DNA from: Flavobacterium alkalisoli
GTDB taxonomy: Bacteria; Bacteroidota; Bacteroidia; Flavobacteriales; Flavobacteriaceae
NCBI RefSeq assembly: GCF_008000935.1
Contig: NZ_CP042831.1
Location: 3,286,001 to 3,350,000 of the forward strand
Direction of reading: 5' to 3'
Length of the DNA: 64,000 nt
A program made the position numbers and the translations under genes. The notes under the pieces were generated by a model. That model saw only the letters and a program-made list of their open reading frames with translations, was not told the DNA's origin and searched no databases. This document shows positions 44,595-53,716 of this stretch, piece by piece (within the stretch, counting starts at the first letter, position 1; each line of letters begins with the position of its first letter).

Positions 44595-46205
44595 TTACTT
44601 TCTTTTAAGACAGATAAGGAACACATCGTTTTCACGCAAATCCAATTGTTTAGAAAAACTACCGTTCTTACCTATTTTTATTTCTTCTGTATAAACAGGT
44701 GCTCCGTTACTCTTTTCATTTATTTCTTTTACCTGATTTCTGTTTAGCTGAGAAGGCCTTCCCATATCATAATAAGCCGTATAGGCATCGTTAACCCTAT
44801 ACCCTGTTTTATAGATTTCAAGTTTATAGTTGCCTTTTGGCATGTCAGCTATGGATATCTCTAATTTACCCTTATTCTTTGCAGGAAGGTCTTTTATATA
44901 GTATACCTGATTGTTTACAGAATCACCCGGGTGTGTATTGGTAAAATCCCATGCAAGAATATGAATATCTCCTTTCTCATTCTTACTTACCCATGAATGT
45001 GCATCAGAGTTTACCAGTTCAGTAACCCCAAGCTTATTTAAAAAGGAATAAGCATAGTAAACCGGCTTTTTTATCCCTTGTATGGTCATTAAACCAAAAC
45101 CTCCGTGAAAAGGTGTAAAACGTGGTCCTGCTTCTTCAAAAATATCGGTAAACACCCAATAAGACATTGAGTTAGCGGTATTACCTACCTGCTTTAGTTT
45201 TTCCAGCACATAAGCTGCCTGATGGTAACTGTCGTGAATAGGATCGGCAGGAGTGTATGACGAACTCCATTCAGTGTAATGAAGTTCAAGCCCTGGGATG
45301 GCAGATGTTTCAATTTGTTTACGGGAATTTATCACATCTCCGCTAACGGCCATTTCATCTTTGTTTAATACTGTACCAGAATTTCCAAACTCATCCAGAA
45401 AGCCTTGCTTAACACCATAAGAGTGTGTAGTAACAAAATCTATAGCAACGTTATTCTCAGCACAAAAATCAATCATTTCGGGTACCCATGCTGCTCCTGC
45501 AGTAGCCGGCCCTCCTACCTTATACTCTTTATTTACTCCCTTAATGGCTTTAGCGGTGTATTGATACAATTTGAAATATTCCTCCTGTGTACCGGCCCAA
45601 AAACCATCAAGATTAGGTTCATTCCAAACCTCAAAATACCATGACTTTACCTCCTCTTCCCCATATCTTTCGGTAAAATGCTGAACCAGATTGGTAATAA
45701 GTTCCTCCCATTTATTATAATCTTTTGGGGGTGTTACATTTCCCCTCCACCAAAAAATGGTCTTATCACCGCTTGCCAGTGGCGAAGGCATAAAACCTAA
45801 TTCTACAAAAGGCTTAACATCTATACTCAGCAGGTAATCAAACAGCGGATCTATATATTGATAGTTGTATTCGGGATTTCCGTTTTTATCTTCTTTGTAA
45901 ACAGCCATGTCGTCAACAAGTAAGCCATGCATACGGATATAACGAAAACCACAATCCTGTTTTGCTGTTGCTAACTGTTGCTGCCAGTCAGCCCGCAAAC
46001 CTTCATTGGCACGTCCTGCACCAACACATTCATTAAAATAGTTGTTGAGTTTTCCTTTTGTTTTATTGAAGTCTGTTTCAATGCGCCTTACCGCTGATTC
46101 TTTAGTTTGCGAGAAACTCTTTTGTGAAAGCAAAACCAGGCTACATGATAATAAAACTCCGGCTTTAATTATATTCTTTTTAAAATTGGTTGTGTTAAAT
46201 TGCAT
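44595..46205 (-). CDS. secreted glycoside hydrolase, GH39 (beta-xylosidase-like) clan A
   Basis: The 536-residue protein has a signal peptide ending near SFSQ (residue 33). The TIM-barrel shows FRYIRMHGLLVDDM early on, typical of GH39. The acid/base is Glu196 in YFEVWNEPNLDGFW and the candidate nucleophile is Glu312 in LHYTEWSSSY. HSYGVKQG lies between them. The family includes beta-xylosidases and alpha-iduronidases; the substrate is not clear from sequence. It ends in a beta-sandwich (about 420-536). It has its own promoter (46231-46259) and shares a bidirectional terminator with the barrel gene, so it is a single-gene unit. Confidence 0.82.
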   Translation of the reverse strand: MQFNTTNFKKNIIKAGVLLSCSLVLLSQKSFSQTKESAVRRIETDFNKTKGKLNNYFNECVGAGRANEGLRADWQQQLATAKQDCGFRYIRMHGLLVDDMAVYKEDKNGNPEYNYQYIDPLFDYLLSIDVKPFVELGFMPSPLASGDKTIFWWRGNVTPPKDYNKWEELITNLVQHFTERYGEEEVKSWYFEVWNEPNLDGFWAGTQEEYFKLYQYTAKAIKGVNKEYKVGGPATAGAAWVPEMIDFCAENNVAIDFVTTHSYGVKQGFLDEFGNSGTVLNKDEMAVSGDVINSRKQIETSAIPGLELHYTEWSSSYTPADPIHDSYHQAAYVLEKLKQVGNTANSMSYWVFTDIFEEAGPRFTPFHGGFGLMTIQGIKKPVYYAYSFLNKLGVTELVNSDAHSWVSKNEKGDIHILAWDFTNTHPGDSVNNQVYYIKDLPAKNKGKLEISIADMPKGNYKLEIYKTGYRVNDAYTAYYDMGRPSQLNRNQVKEINEKSNGAPVYTEEIKIGKNGSFSKQLDLRENDVFLICLKRK

Positions 46206-46230
46206 ATTCAGTAATTTTTATACTTATGGT

Positions 46231-46259
46231 CAAATATACCAAAAGATATTATTTTTCAA
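46231..46259 (-). promoter_or_regulatory. promoter of the GH39-like gene
   Basis: On the minus strand TTG (46259-46257) is followed after 18 bases by TATATTTG (46238-46231), matching TTG-N17-23-TAnnTTTG. The inferred leader is about 21 bases. Confidence 0.55.
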
Positions 46260-46273
46260 AATAATAAAAATAA

Positions 46274-46307
46274 AAACCCCTTCAAAGCAATTAACCTGAA
46301 GGGGTTT
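46274..46307 (-). terminator. terminator of the RND efflux operon
   Basis: AAACCCCTTCA (46274-46284) pairs with TGAAGGGGTTT (46297-46307). It lies 55 bases after the last stop of the operon, with a T-rich tail on the minus strand. Confidence 0.75.
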
Positions 46308-46361
46308 ACCAACTTAACCAAACCTAATTAGCTTATGAAGAATAAGCCCTATAGTTTATTT

Positions 46362-47798
46362 TTATTTCCAGCCACCACCTAACGCTTTGTAGATATTAAC
46401 TACTGCAGTTAGTTGTTGTTTTCTGGTTTCTATCAGTTCAAATTTAGATTCAAGAGCATCACGTTGGGTTAATAAAACCTCCATGTAATCTGCCCTAGCC
46501 GATTTAAATAAATCATTTGAGATATTAATCGATTCAGTTAGTGCATCAACCTGTTGCGATCTTAAATCATAACTCTTTTCAAGATTTTTAATTTTAGAAA
46601 GCTGGTTAGCAACTTCAATGTAACCGTTTAATATGGTACGTTCATAATCATAAACAGCCTGTAACTGTCTTGAGTTGGCACTGTAATACTCAGCCTTAAT
46701 AGCATTTCTGTTAATTAAAGGAGCTGTCAGGTCTCCTGCAAGTGAGTATAACAGCGATTGAGGTGTCTTGATTAAGTAAGACGGATTAAATGCCTGATAA
46801 CCTATACCTGCTGTAATACCAAGTGAAGGATAGAATTTAGCCTTAGCAACTTTTACATCCAGTTTAGATGCCGCAAGCTCAAACTCTGCCTGTTTAATAT
46901 CAGGACGATTTGCTAGTAACTGAGAAGGAATACCTGACTGAACAGTTGTAGGTAATATACTGCCGAAAGTAGTGTGATCTCTTTCCACATGCTGAGGGAA
47001 CCTACCTGCCAGATAATTGATCCTGTTTTCTGTCTCAACAATACTCTGCTGAATGTCGTACTGAAGACTCCTTGTTTTTAAAACTTCAGCCTCAAACTTA
47101 CGCACGGCAAGTTCTGTAGTACGTGCAGCCTGTTTCTGTAGCTTTACAATCTCAAGCGCATTGCTTTGTATCTCAATATTCTGGTTTACAATCTCAAGCT
47201 GATTATCAAGGGCTAGTAATTCATAATAAGAGTTAGCTATCTCAGCAATAAGGTTAGTAACCATAAAGTTTTTACCTTCTACTGTAGACAGGTACCTGCT
47301 TATTGCCGCTTTTTTAGCATTATGCAGTTTACCCCAAATATCTATTTCCCAGCTTGCATAAGCACCTACCATAAAATCCGGTAGCGGATCAGGAAATTCC
47401 TTGCCCGGTTTAATTTCGGTATTGGCATCGTTAGCACCCTGACTGGTATATCTACCTACTTTTTCTACACCGGCTCCACCCTTAAGGCCAACAAAAGGTA
47501 AGTACTCCCCTTTTCTTGCCCTAATCTCGTTTTTGGCAATCTCTATTTCCTGAAGCGTAATGTTAAGCTCCTGGTTGTTTTTAAGTGCCGTATCAATCAA
47601 TGTGTCAAGATAAGGGTCGGTAAAATATTCCTTCCACGTTAATGTTGCCACATTTACAGTATCCTGCAAAGCATTTTCATAATTCGCAGGTACTGTAGTG
47701 TTTTCTGTTCTTTGAACCAAAGCAGGTGTCTTACAACCGGTAAAGCTTAATACAATTAAGGCTACCCCTGCATATTTATACATTCTTATTTTAGACAT
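46362..47798 (-). CDS. RND efflux outer-membrane channel lipoprotein (NodT/OprM type)
   Basis: From the ATG at 47798 the product is 478 residues and starts MSKIRMYKYAG, with a lipoprotein site LSFTGC. ATGs at 47813 and 47822 would overlap the upstream gene and add a non-signal stretch. Two TolC-type repeats are visible, each with long helices and conserved turns: DIWGKLHNAKKAA in the first, LANRPDIKQAEFELAASKLDVK and KAKFYPSLGITAG in the second. It forms the outer-membrane trimer of a tripartite pump. The start lies 1 base after the inner-membrane pump stop, so translation is probably coupled. Confidence 0.9.
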   Translation of the reverse strand: MSKIRMYKYAGVALIVLSFTGCKTPALVQRTENTTVPANYENALQDTVNVATLTWKEYFTDPYLDTLIDTALKNNQELNITLQEIEIAKNEIRARKGEYLPFVGLKGGAGVEKVGRYTSQGANDANTEIKPGKEFPDPLPDFMVGAYASWEIDIWGKLHNAKKAAISRYLSTVEGKNFMVTNLIAEIANSYYELLALDNQLEIVNQNIEIQSNALEIVKLQKQAARTTELAVRKFEAEVLKTRSLQYDIQQSIVETENRINYLAGRFPQHVERDHTTFGSILPTTVQSGIPSQLLANRPDIKQAEFELAASKLDVKVAKAKFYPSLGITAGIGYQAFNPSYLIKTPQSLLYSLAGDLTAPLINRNAIKAEYYSANSRQLQAVYDYERTILNGYIEVANQLSKIKNLEKSYDLRSQQVDALTESINISNDLFKSARADYMEVLLTQRDALESKFELIETRKQQLTAVVNIYKALGGGWK

Positions 47799-47799
47799 A

Positions 47800-50700
47800 T
47801 TACTCAGTTTCATCGGTTTCATCTGTGTTTTGGAATTTATCTATCTGATGAACAAATTCTTCTGATAAAGAACTGTCTTCCTCATATTTAATCAGTTTTC
47901 TGCCATCAGCCAGCGAGCCGAAAATAAAGTACAGTCCAGGCACTATAATTACACCGAAGATAGTACCGAATAACATACCTCCAAGTGCTGCCGAACCCAG
48001 TGTCCTGTTACCTATCGCCCCTGCTCCTGTAGCAATCATTAACGGGATAAGCCCCGCGATAAATGCAAATGATGTCATAAGGATGGGTCTGAAACGTACT
48101 TTAGCCCCTTCAATCGCTGCATCATACAGCGTGAAGCCCTCATGCCGCTTCTGTACCGCAAACTCAACGATAAGTACGGCATTCTTACCGAGCAGACCCA
48201 CAAGCATGATTAGACCAATTTGTGCATAAATGTTGTTTTCAAGTCCCATTATCTTAAGTAGCAGGAATGAACCGAAAATACCAACAGGTAATGAGAATAC
48301 TACCGCTAACGGAATAATGAAACTTTCATACTGTGCAGCAAGTACAAAGTATACGAATGCCAATACAATAAGGAAAATGTAAATAGATTCGTTACCTCTG
48401 TTTGCCTCATCAAAAGAAAGACCTTCCCAAGCTATATCATATCCTTTAGGTAATGTTTCTTTAGCAACCTCTCTCACTGCCTGAATAGCGTCTGCTGTTG
48501 TATAACCTTTTGCAGGAAGACCCTGTATAGCTGCTGAGTTATACATGTTATAACGTGTAATCTCGTTAGGCCCCTGTGTTTTCTTAAGCTTCATGAAAGC
48601 TGAATAAGGAACCATCTCGCCATGGTCGTTTTTAATGAACAGGTTAAGAACATCTGATGGTAATCTTCTGTATTTAGGGTCTGACTGAACATATACTTTA
48701 AAGAAACGTCCGAATTTAATAAACCCTTGCTCATAGGTACTACCGATAAGTATATCCAGGTTCTCCATTGCTTTACCAATAGAAACACCTTTCTGCATTG
48801 CCAAATCGTTGTCTACTACAAGCTCATACTGAGGATAGTTTGCAGCAAAGAAAGTAAACAGACCTGTTAACTCTTTACGCTTACCTAAATTCTCAAGGAA
48901 CTGTTTGTTTATCTTATCAAAATCCTGATAATCAGTCGTAGTATTTTTATCCAATAAACGCATAGAGAAACCTCCTGAAGAACCAAATCCCGGAATGGCC
49001 GGCGGTTCAAAGAACTCTATCTTGGCACCTAAACCTTTAGATTTCTCTTCAAGCTCTTCCATTATCTCGGTAACTGTATGCTCCCTTTCAGACCATTCCT
49101 TAAGGTTGATAAGACATGTACCTGCGTTAGATCCCCTACCCTCGGTCATAATCTCATAACCTGCAAGAGATGATACTGATTCTACTCCGTCTATATCCTC
49201 ACAAATTTTCTGTAATCTTTGTGATACCTGGTTTGTTGTTTCCAGTGTAGATCCCGGAGGAGTTTGGATAATCGCATAAATAGTACCCTGGTCTTCACTT
49301 GGAATAAATCCTGAAGGAAGTATCTTGTTTACATAGAATGTACCTGCACAAAACGCAATTAGTATGATGAACGTAAGCAATCTTCTGTTAACCATTCTTT
49401 TAAGTATGGCAACATATTTACCTGTCATTTTATCAAAGCCTCTGTTAAAGCTGTCAAGCGATTTGGTAAGAATATTTTTCTTATGAGGATGTGCATGGTG
49501 GTTTTTAAGTAACATAGCACACAATACCGGTGTAAGCGTAAGGGCGATTAGTGCCGAAATTACAATGGAACTTGCCATGGTAATAGAGAACTGCCTGTAG
49601 AATGTACCTAACGGACCAGACATGAATGAAATAGGTACAAATACCGATACCATTACCGCAGTAATTGCTATTACCGCACCACTAATTTCACCCAATACCT
49701 TTTTAACAGCATTATATGGCGAAATGTTAGGGAACTCATCAAACTTGGCGTGTACCGCCTCTACAACCACAATTGCGTCATCCACAACGATACCAATTGC
49801 CAGTACGAGTGCAAATAACGTTACAAGGTTTATCGAAATTCCGAAGAACTGGATAACAAAGAACGCCCCCACGAGCGATACCGGTACCGCTAATATCGGG
49901 ATAAGCGTAGATCGCCAGTCACCCAGAAACACAAATACCACAAGTGCAACTAATATAAACGCATCCCTTAAGGTATGGATAACCTGTTCCATAGACGCAT
50001 CAAGGAACTTAGAAACGTCATAACTGATTTTATAGTCAAGTCCCGGAGGGAAACTTTGCTTAAGCTCTTCAAGCTTTTCCTTAACGCTTTTAATTACGTC
50101 GTTGGCATTACTACCATAGTTCTGTTTTAGTACGATAGATGCCGAAGGATGTCCGTCAAGGTTTGAGTAAATATCAAAGAACTCACTACCCAGCTCTGCC
50201 CTACCTATATCTTTAAGGCGAATGGCCTCACCTTCTGCATTGGCACGGATAATTATATTATTGTATTCTTCCGGTTCACTATACCTACCCTTATAGGTCA
50301 ATACATATTCTAAGGACTGAGCCTGTATACCCGAACTCTGACCTATACGTCCGGGACGACCAACAATACTCTGTTCGCCCAAAGCTTCCATAACCTCATC
50401 TACGGAAACATTGTAAGCTCTCATACGATCCGGATTTAACCAAATACGCATCGCATAAGTTCTACTACCTAATATTTGTGATCTCGCAACCCCCTTTATC
50501 CTGTTAATTTCAGGAAGCATTTTAACGTTGGCATAGTTGTACAGGAACTTTTCGTCCATGTTTTTGCCCGTTGCATACAGGTTAACGTACATCAACATAC
50601 TAGGCTGGATAGGCGTAATAACTACCCCTTCACGCTGTACCAGTTCCGGCAAAAGCGGCATTACCTGGTCTACCCGGGTTTTTACCCGGATAACAGCCTG

Positions 50701-51003
50701 ATTGGGATCGGTTCCCGGTTCAAAAATAATTCTCAAAGTAGCTTCACCGGCACTGGTAGCATCCGTTGCCATATAACGCATGTCCTGAACACCATTAATA
50801 GCATTCTCAAGCGTAATAAGGGTTGATTTAACCAAAACGTCTGCACTCGAACCCGGGTAAGCAATAAAGATATTTACTGTTGTAGGCGCAATATCCGGAA
50901 ATTGCGAAGTAGGCAATTGTTTAATTGCCAGAGTACCCATAAACACAATCATAATCGAAATTACAATCGCAAATACAGGTCTGTGTATGAATTTGCTAAA
51001 CAT
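47800..51003 (-). CDS. RND multidrug efflux inner-membrane transporter (HAE1/AcrB type)
   Basis: The 1067-residue protein has the RND architecture: first membrane helix FAIVISIMIVFMGTLAIKQLP, a large porter loop, TM4 with the proton-relay acidic pair in LAIGIVVDDAIVVVEAVH, a second porter loop and the last membrane block ending FGVIIVPGLYFIFGS. The duplicated halves are complete. These transporters use the proton gradient to export drugs, detergents or other small amphiphiles. It follows the adaptor gene by 30 bases. No TetR/AcrR-type regulator gene is adjacent, which leaves regulation open. Confidence 0.93.
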   Translation of the reverse strand: MFSKFIHRPVFAIVISIMIVFMGTLAIKQLPTSQFPDIAPTTVNIFIAYPGSSADVLVKSTLITLENAINGVQDMRYMATDATSAGEATLRIIFEPGTDPNQAVIRVKTRVDQVMPLLPELVQREGVVITPIQPSMLMYVNLYATGKNMDEKFLYNYANVKMLPEINRIKGVARSQILGSRTYAMRIWLNPDRMRAYNVSVDEVMEALGEQSIVGRPGRIGQSSGIQAQSLEYVLTYKGRYSEPEEYNNIIIRANAEGEAIRLKDIGRAELGSEFFDIYSNLDGHPSASIVLKQNYGSNANDVIKSVKEKLEELKQSFPPGLDYKISYDVSKFLDASMEQVIHTLRDAFILVALVVFVFLGDWRSTLIPILAVPVSLVGAFFVIQFFGISINLVTLFALVLAIGIVVDDAIVVVEAVHAKFDEFPNISPYNAVKKVLGEISGAVIAITAVMVSVFVPISFMSGPLGTFYRQFSITMASSIVISALIALTLTPVLCAMLLKNHHAHPHKKNILTKSLDSFNRGFDKMTGKYVAILKRMVNRRLLTFIILIAFCAGTFYVNKILPSGFIPSEDQGTIYAIIQTPPGSTLETTNQVSQRLQKICEDIDGVESVSSLAGYEIMTEGRGSNAGTCLINLKEWSEREHTVTEIMEELEEKSKGLGAKIEFFEPPAIPGFGSSGGFSMRLLDKNTTTDYQDFDKINKQFLENLGKRKELTGLFTFFAANYPQYELVVDNDLAMQKGVSIGKAMENLDILIGSTYEQGFIKFGRFFKVYVQSDPKYRRLPSDVLNLFIKNDHGEMVPYSAFMKLKKTQGPNEITRYNMYNSAAIQGLPAKGYTTADAIQAVREVAKETLPKGYDIAWEGLSFDEANRGNESIYIFLIVLAFVYFVLAAQYESFIIPLAVVFSLPVGIFGSFLLLKIMGLENNIYAQIGLIMLVGLLGKNAVLIVEFAVQKRHEGFTLYDAAIEGAKVRFRPILMTSFAFIAGLIPLMIATGAGAIGNRTLGSAALGGMLFGTIFGVIIVPGLYFIFGSLADGRKLIKYEEDSSLSEEFVHQIDKFQNTDETDETE

Positions 51004-51033
51004 TTTTTCTTCTTTTTAAGTTATCCGATTAGA

Positions 51034-52116
51034 TTATTCTGCATAAAGCTCTAAATGCGACATAACCTGCTTAGGATCCTGAAGTTTATATTCAATTTTC
51101 TCATTTTCCTTAACAAGACGTAAACCTTCAAGAAGAATTTTATCATCTGTAGATAAACCGTCTTTAATTACAAATAAGTGTGGCAGCTCCGCTTCAATTG
51201 TAATCTCTCTCGATTTTATCTTGTGATCTTTATCAATTACATAAACATATTTTTTGTCAAGTACCTCAAAAGTTGCCTTTTGTGGTATAAGCATAGCATT
51301 TTTAATAGGTATAGATACAAGTATGTTACCTGTTTCGCCATGTCTTAATAATCTGTCCGGATTAGGGAAAGTAGCCCTGAATGGAATGTTACCTGTTTCA
51401 TTGTCAAAATCTGCTTCAATAGTTTCAACAACACCTCCGTGACCAAACTTTTTGTTGTTAGCCATTATAAGGTCTACATTAATCTTTTTGTTATCCTTGG
51501 TTTCTGCTTTGTACTCAAGATACTCTGCTTCAGGTACGTTATAGTAAACCCACATCTTACTGTTGTCAGAAAGGTTTGTTAGCAGTTCTCCTTCTTCTAT
51601 AAGGCTACCCAGCCTTACGTGAAAACGATCTACAATACCATCAAAAGGAGCTCTTATTTCAGTAAACTGAAGGTGAACTTTAGCCAATGAAAGCTCTGCG
51701 TTTGCCTTATCCAGTTTTGCTTTTGCCATAGCAAGCTCATTAGGAGCTACAACATTTCTGTCAGCCAGGCTTTTAGTATTCTGGTATTCAATTTCTGCAA
51801 ATTTTGCCTCTGCTTCTGCTTTTTTCATTTCAGCTTCATACAGTTTAGGCATGATTTGAAACATTAGCTGTCCTTTTTTAACAGCCTGTCCTTCATCTAC
51901 ATAAATTTTTTCAAGATAACCTCTCTCCTGCGCTCTTAGCTCAATGTGCTGTATTGAGTGTATTTGGCACACATACTCCTTAGTAAGAGTTGTGTCCATT
52001 TTTACCGGATTGGTAACAAGAAACTCAGTTTCTTTCTCTTTTTCTTCTTTTTCAGTTTTACAGCTTGTAAAAAATGCAAATGCACACAAGCTCATAATCA
52101 TGAGGATTCTCTTCAT
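51034..52116 (-). CDS. RND efflux periplasmic adaptor (membrane fusion) lipoprotein
   Basis: The 360-residue protein has a lipoprotein signal with Cys19 (AFAFFTSCKTEKE). The lipoyl/biotinyl half-domains flank a hairpin: IRSIQ-like IHSIQHIELRAQERGYLEKI with VDEGQAVKKGQLMFQI on one side, and FTEIRAPFDGIVDRFHVRLG on the other. The coiled-coil segment is EMKKAEAEAKFAEIEYQNTK. The beta-barrel region (GETGNILVSIPIKNAMLIPQ) follows. It bridges the pump and outer-membrane channel. It is first in a three-gene operon. I see no exact -7 element in the 173-base upstream gap. Confidence 0.9.
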   Translation of the reverse strand: MKRILMIMSLCAFAFFTSCKTEKEEKEKETEFLVTNPVKMDTTLTKEYVCQIHSIQHIELRAQERGYLEKIYVDEGQAVKKGQLMFQIMPKLYEAEMKKAEAEAKFAEIEYQNTKSLADRNVVAPNELAMAKAKLDKANAELSLAKVHLQFTEIRAPFDGIVDRFHVRLGSLIEEGELLTNLSDNSKMWVYYNVPEAEYLEYKAETKDNKKINVDLIMANNKKFGHGGVVETIEADFDNETGNIPFRATFPNPDRLLRHGETGNILVSIPIKNAMLIPQKATFEVLDKKYVYVIDKDHKIKSREITIEAELPHLFVIKDGLSTDDKILLEGLRLVKENEKIEYKLQDPKQVMSHLELYAE

Positions 52117-52289
52117 AATAACTTAGCGTTTTAAAAACAATATGATTTTTCTTGATAAATTTTTTAGAAAGTGCGTATATCAGATACACTTTGCATATTC
52201 AAAACCAAAAGGCTTTGTAAATGCTTATACAGTAATAATAAACTGTGAGGAAATAAGGGAATACAAGTATTACCCTAAAAGAAAATAAA

Positions 52290-52715
52290 TCAAATTCTGA
52301 TTACCCTGAATACGATAAATTTTCTACAAGATGAGAAATAGGAAAACAGCCCATCAGGCGACGAGTGTTTTTTAATAAATAAGAAAAAGAATCCCAATAT
52401 TTGGGCATAAAGTACCGCAGTAAAAAAGTTACTTGCCTCTAAGTACTTTTTAAAAGAGAATGATTCATCTTCCTCTACCTCGTTATCTGTAGCATATAAA
52501 TCTTCGTTAGATTTAAGCTCGTGGGCAGAAGGAGATTTGATTGTTGTAATATCATCACTCTGGAAATTTACTAAGGAAGCATATTCCGAGTTTTGAACTG
52601 AAAGTTTCTCTGAAGAATGTGCCAGGTTACTATGGTAAGCATTTGGGTATAGTTTCCCATATCCTATAAGGATAACGCTTATTAATAGAAAAAACCTGAT
52701 TAGAAACTTCTTCAT
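52290..52715 (-). CDS. small membrane protein of unknown function
   Basis: The 141-residue protein has an N-terminal hydrophobic segment (about 5-22, signal or anchor), a polar acidic middle (NEVEEDESFSFKKYLE) and a second membrane segment near 95-115 (FFTAVLYAQILGFFFLFIKK). I do not recognise the family. It is isolated between the efflux operon and the fnr-like gene. Its promoter is unusual: the -7 element leaves almost no 5' leader if the annotated ATG is used. Confidence 0.5.
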   Translation of the reverse strand: MKKFLIRFFLLISVILIGYGKLYPNAYHSNLAHSSEKLSVQNSEYASLVNFQSDDITTIKSPSAHELKSNEDLYATDNEVEEDESFSFKKYLEASNFFTAVLYAQILGFFFLFIKKHSSPDGLFSYFSSCRKFIVFRVIRI

Positions 52716-52722
52716 TTGGGCG

Positions 52723-52753
52723 CAAACTTACATAAAGTTAGTTATATTGACAA
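52723..52753 (-). promoter_or_regulatory. promoter of the small membrane-protein gene
   Basis: On the minus strand TTG (52753-52751) is followed after 20 bases by TAAGTTTG (52730-52723), an excellent match to TTG-N17-23-TAnnTTTG. With a start about 12 bases after the -7 onset the leader is only about 3 bases. Confidence 0.55.
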
Positions 52754-52936
52754 ACTGTTCCATATTAATTATCAGTCCGTAACATTAAAGTAACAAAGTC
52801 ATAAACAGAACAGTACTCCCTATATTAAACAAAACCATATTTTCTAGGTTATAAAAAAGTAAGTATTTAAATTCTTTATGCCTGTAGACAAAAATAATGC
52901 CAATACATAAAAGTGAAGATTAAGATTTTTTTAATC

Positions 52937-53611
52937 TTATATAGCCTTAAGTCCTTTAAAATCTTTAATGATAATTTTTTTGCCCGAAAGCTCAATAAGC
53001 CCGCTTTTGTTGAATTCAGATAAAAGCCTGATACAGCTCTCGGTAGCAGTACCTACCATACCGGCAATTTCTTCGCGGGACAATTTTACGTGAAGGCTTT
53101 TATCCTCATTAGTACCAAAGGTATCGTGCAGATATAAAAGTGTTTCTGCAAGCCTTTGCCTAACCGATTTTTGAGCCATGTTTACCAAATGGTCATCGGC
53201 TTCTTTAAGGTCTCCGCAAATGGATTTCATAACATTCATAGAAAACTGATTGTTATGATTAAAAAAGGATACAATTTCGCTTTTAGGTACAAAACAAACC
53301 TCCATGTCTTCCAGTGCAACAGCACTAAGGTTTACAGGTTCGTCGCTTATCATAGAACGCTGACCCAGAAGTTCGCCTTTAGAAACCAGCTTAACAATCT
53401 GTTCGTTTCCGTTTGCACTTAGCTTAGTGAGTTTACAAACACCGTCTTTTACACAAAAAATGCCATTTACATTTTCGCCTTCGGTAAAAATAGGTTCGCC
53501 TTTTTTAATAATGTAAGACGTCTTGCAGTTAGCCATCCTGAGTAGTTCATCTTTATTCAACGCCTTTAAGGAGCTGAATTCACGCACTATACACTGTTCA
53601 CATTTACTCAT
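52937..53611 (-). CDS. Crp/Fnr-family oxygen-responsive-type regulator
   Basis: The 224-residue protein has an N-terminal Cys pair C4-x2-C7 (SKCEQCIVREF) plus Cys29 and an internal Cys near 107, a pattern compatible with an iron-sulfur cluster as in FNR though spacing differs from E. coli. The cNMP-binding-type barrel (IIKKGEPIFTEGENVNGIFC) and the Crp helix-turn-helix (LSREEIAGMVGTATESCIRLL) follow; in the recognition helix Glu and Arg align with ETISRLL of E. coli FNR. It diverges from ccoI, and FNR-like sites occur upstream of ccoI, ccoS and hemN, so it very probably controls microaerobic respiration. It may repress itself, as one site overlaps its promoter. Confidence 0.85.
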   Translation of the reverse strand: MSKCEQCIVREFSSLKALNKDELLRMANCKTSYIIKKGEPIFTEGENVNGIFCVKDGVCKLTKLSANGNEQIVKLVSKGELLGQRSMISDEPVNLSAVALEDMEVCFVPKSEIVSFFNHNNQFSMNVMKSICGDLKEADDHLVNMAQKSVRQRLAETLLYLHDTFGTNEDKSLHVKLSREEIAGMVGTATESCIRLLSEFNKSGLIELSGKKIIIKDFKGLKAI

Positions 53612-53635
53612 AGGGCACTTTTAAAATTGGACACA

Positions 53636-53643
53636 CAAATGTA
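53636..53643 (-). promoter_or_regulatory. -7 element of the fnr-like gene
   Basis: The minus strand reads TACATTTG, an exact TAnnTTTG match. The centre of the FNR-like site lies only 15.5 bases upstream, between the expected -33 and -7 elements. Confidence 0.5.
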
Positions 53644-53652
53644 CATATTGTA

Positions 53653-53664
53653 TGACAATTATCA
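53653..53664. promoter_or_regulatory. FNR-like site in the fnr/ccoI divergent region
   Basis: TGACAATTATCA matches TGAT-N4-ATCA with one change and lies within a longer near-palindrome, TATGACAATTATCATA. Its centre (53658.5) is 29.5 bases upstream of the ccoI -7 element CAATTTTG (53688-53695). The identical 12-mer occurs inverted at 63848-63859. Confidence 0.7.
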
Positions 53665-53687
53665 TATTTTATTTTTTAAGTGTGCAT

Positions 53688-53695
53688 CAATTTTG
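53688..53695 (+). promoter_or_regulatory. -7 element of ccoI
   Basis: CAATTTTG is one mismatch from TAnnTTTG. No -33 TTG is at the usual spacing, as expected for an activator-dependent promoter. The inferred transcript start near 53700 excludes the upstream TTG start and supports the ATG at 53717. Confidence 0.5.
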
Positions 53696-53716
53696 TATCA
53701 GGTAAATGAGCAGATT

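Noticed and set aside
53627..53716. Longer ccoI reading frame from a TTG at 53627
   Set aside because: It starts upstream of the predicted transcript start and adds an AT-rich tail unlike CcoI; the ATG at 53717 gives the usual Cys-rich N-terminus.
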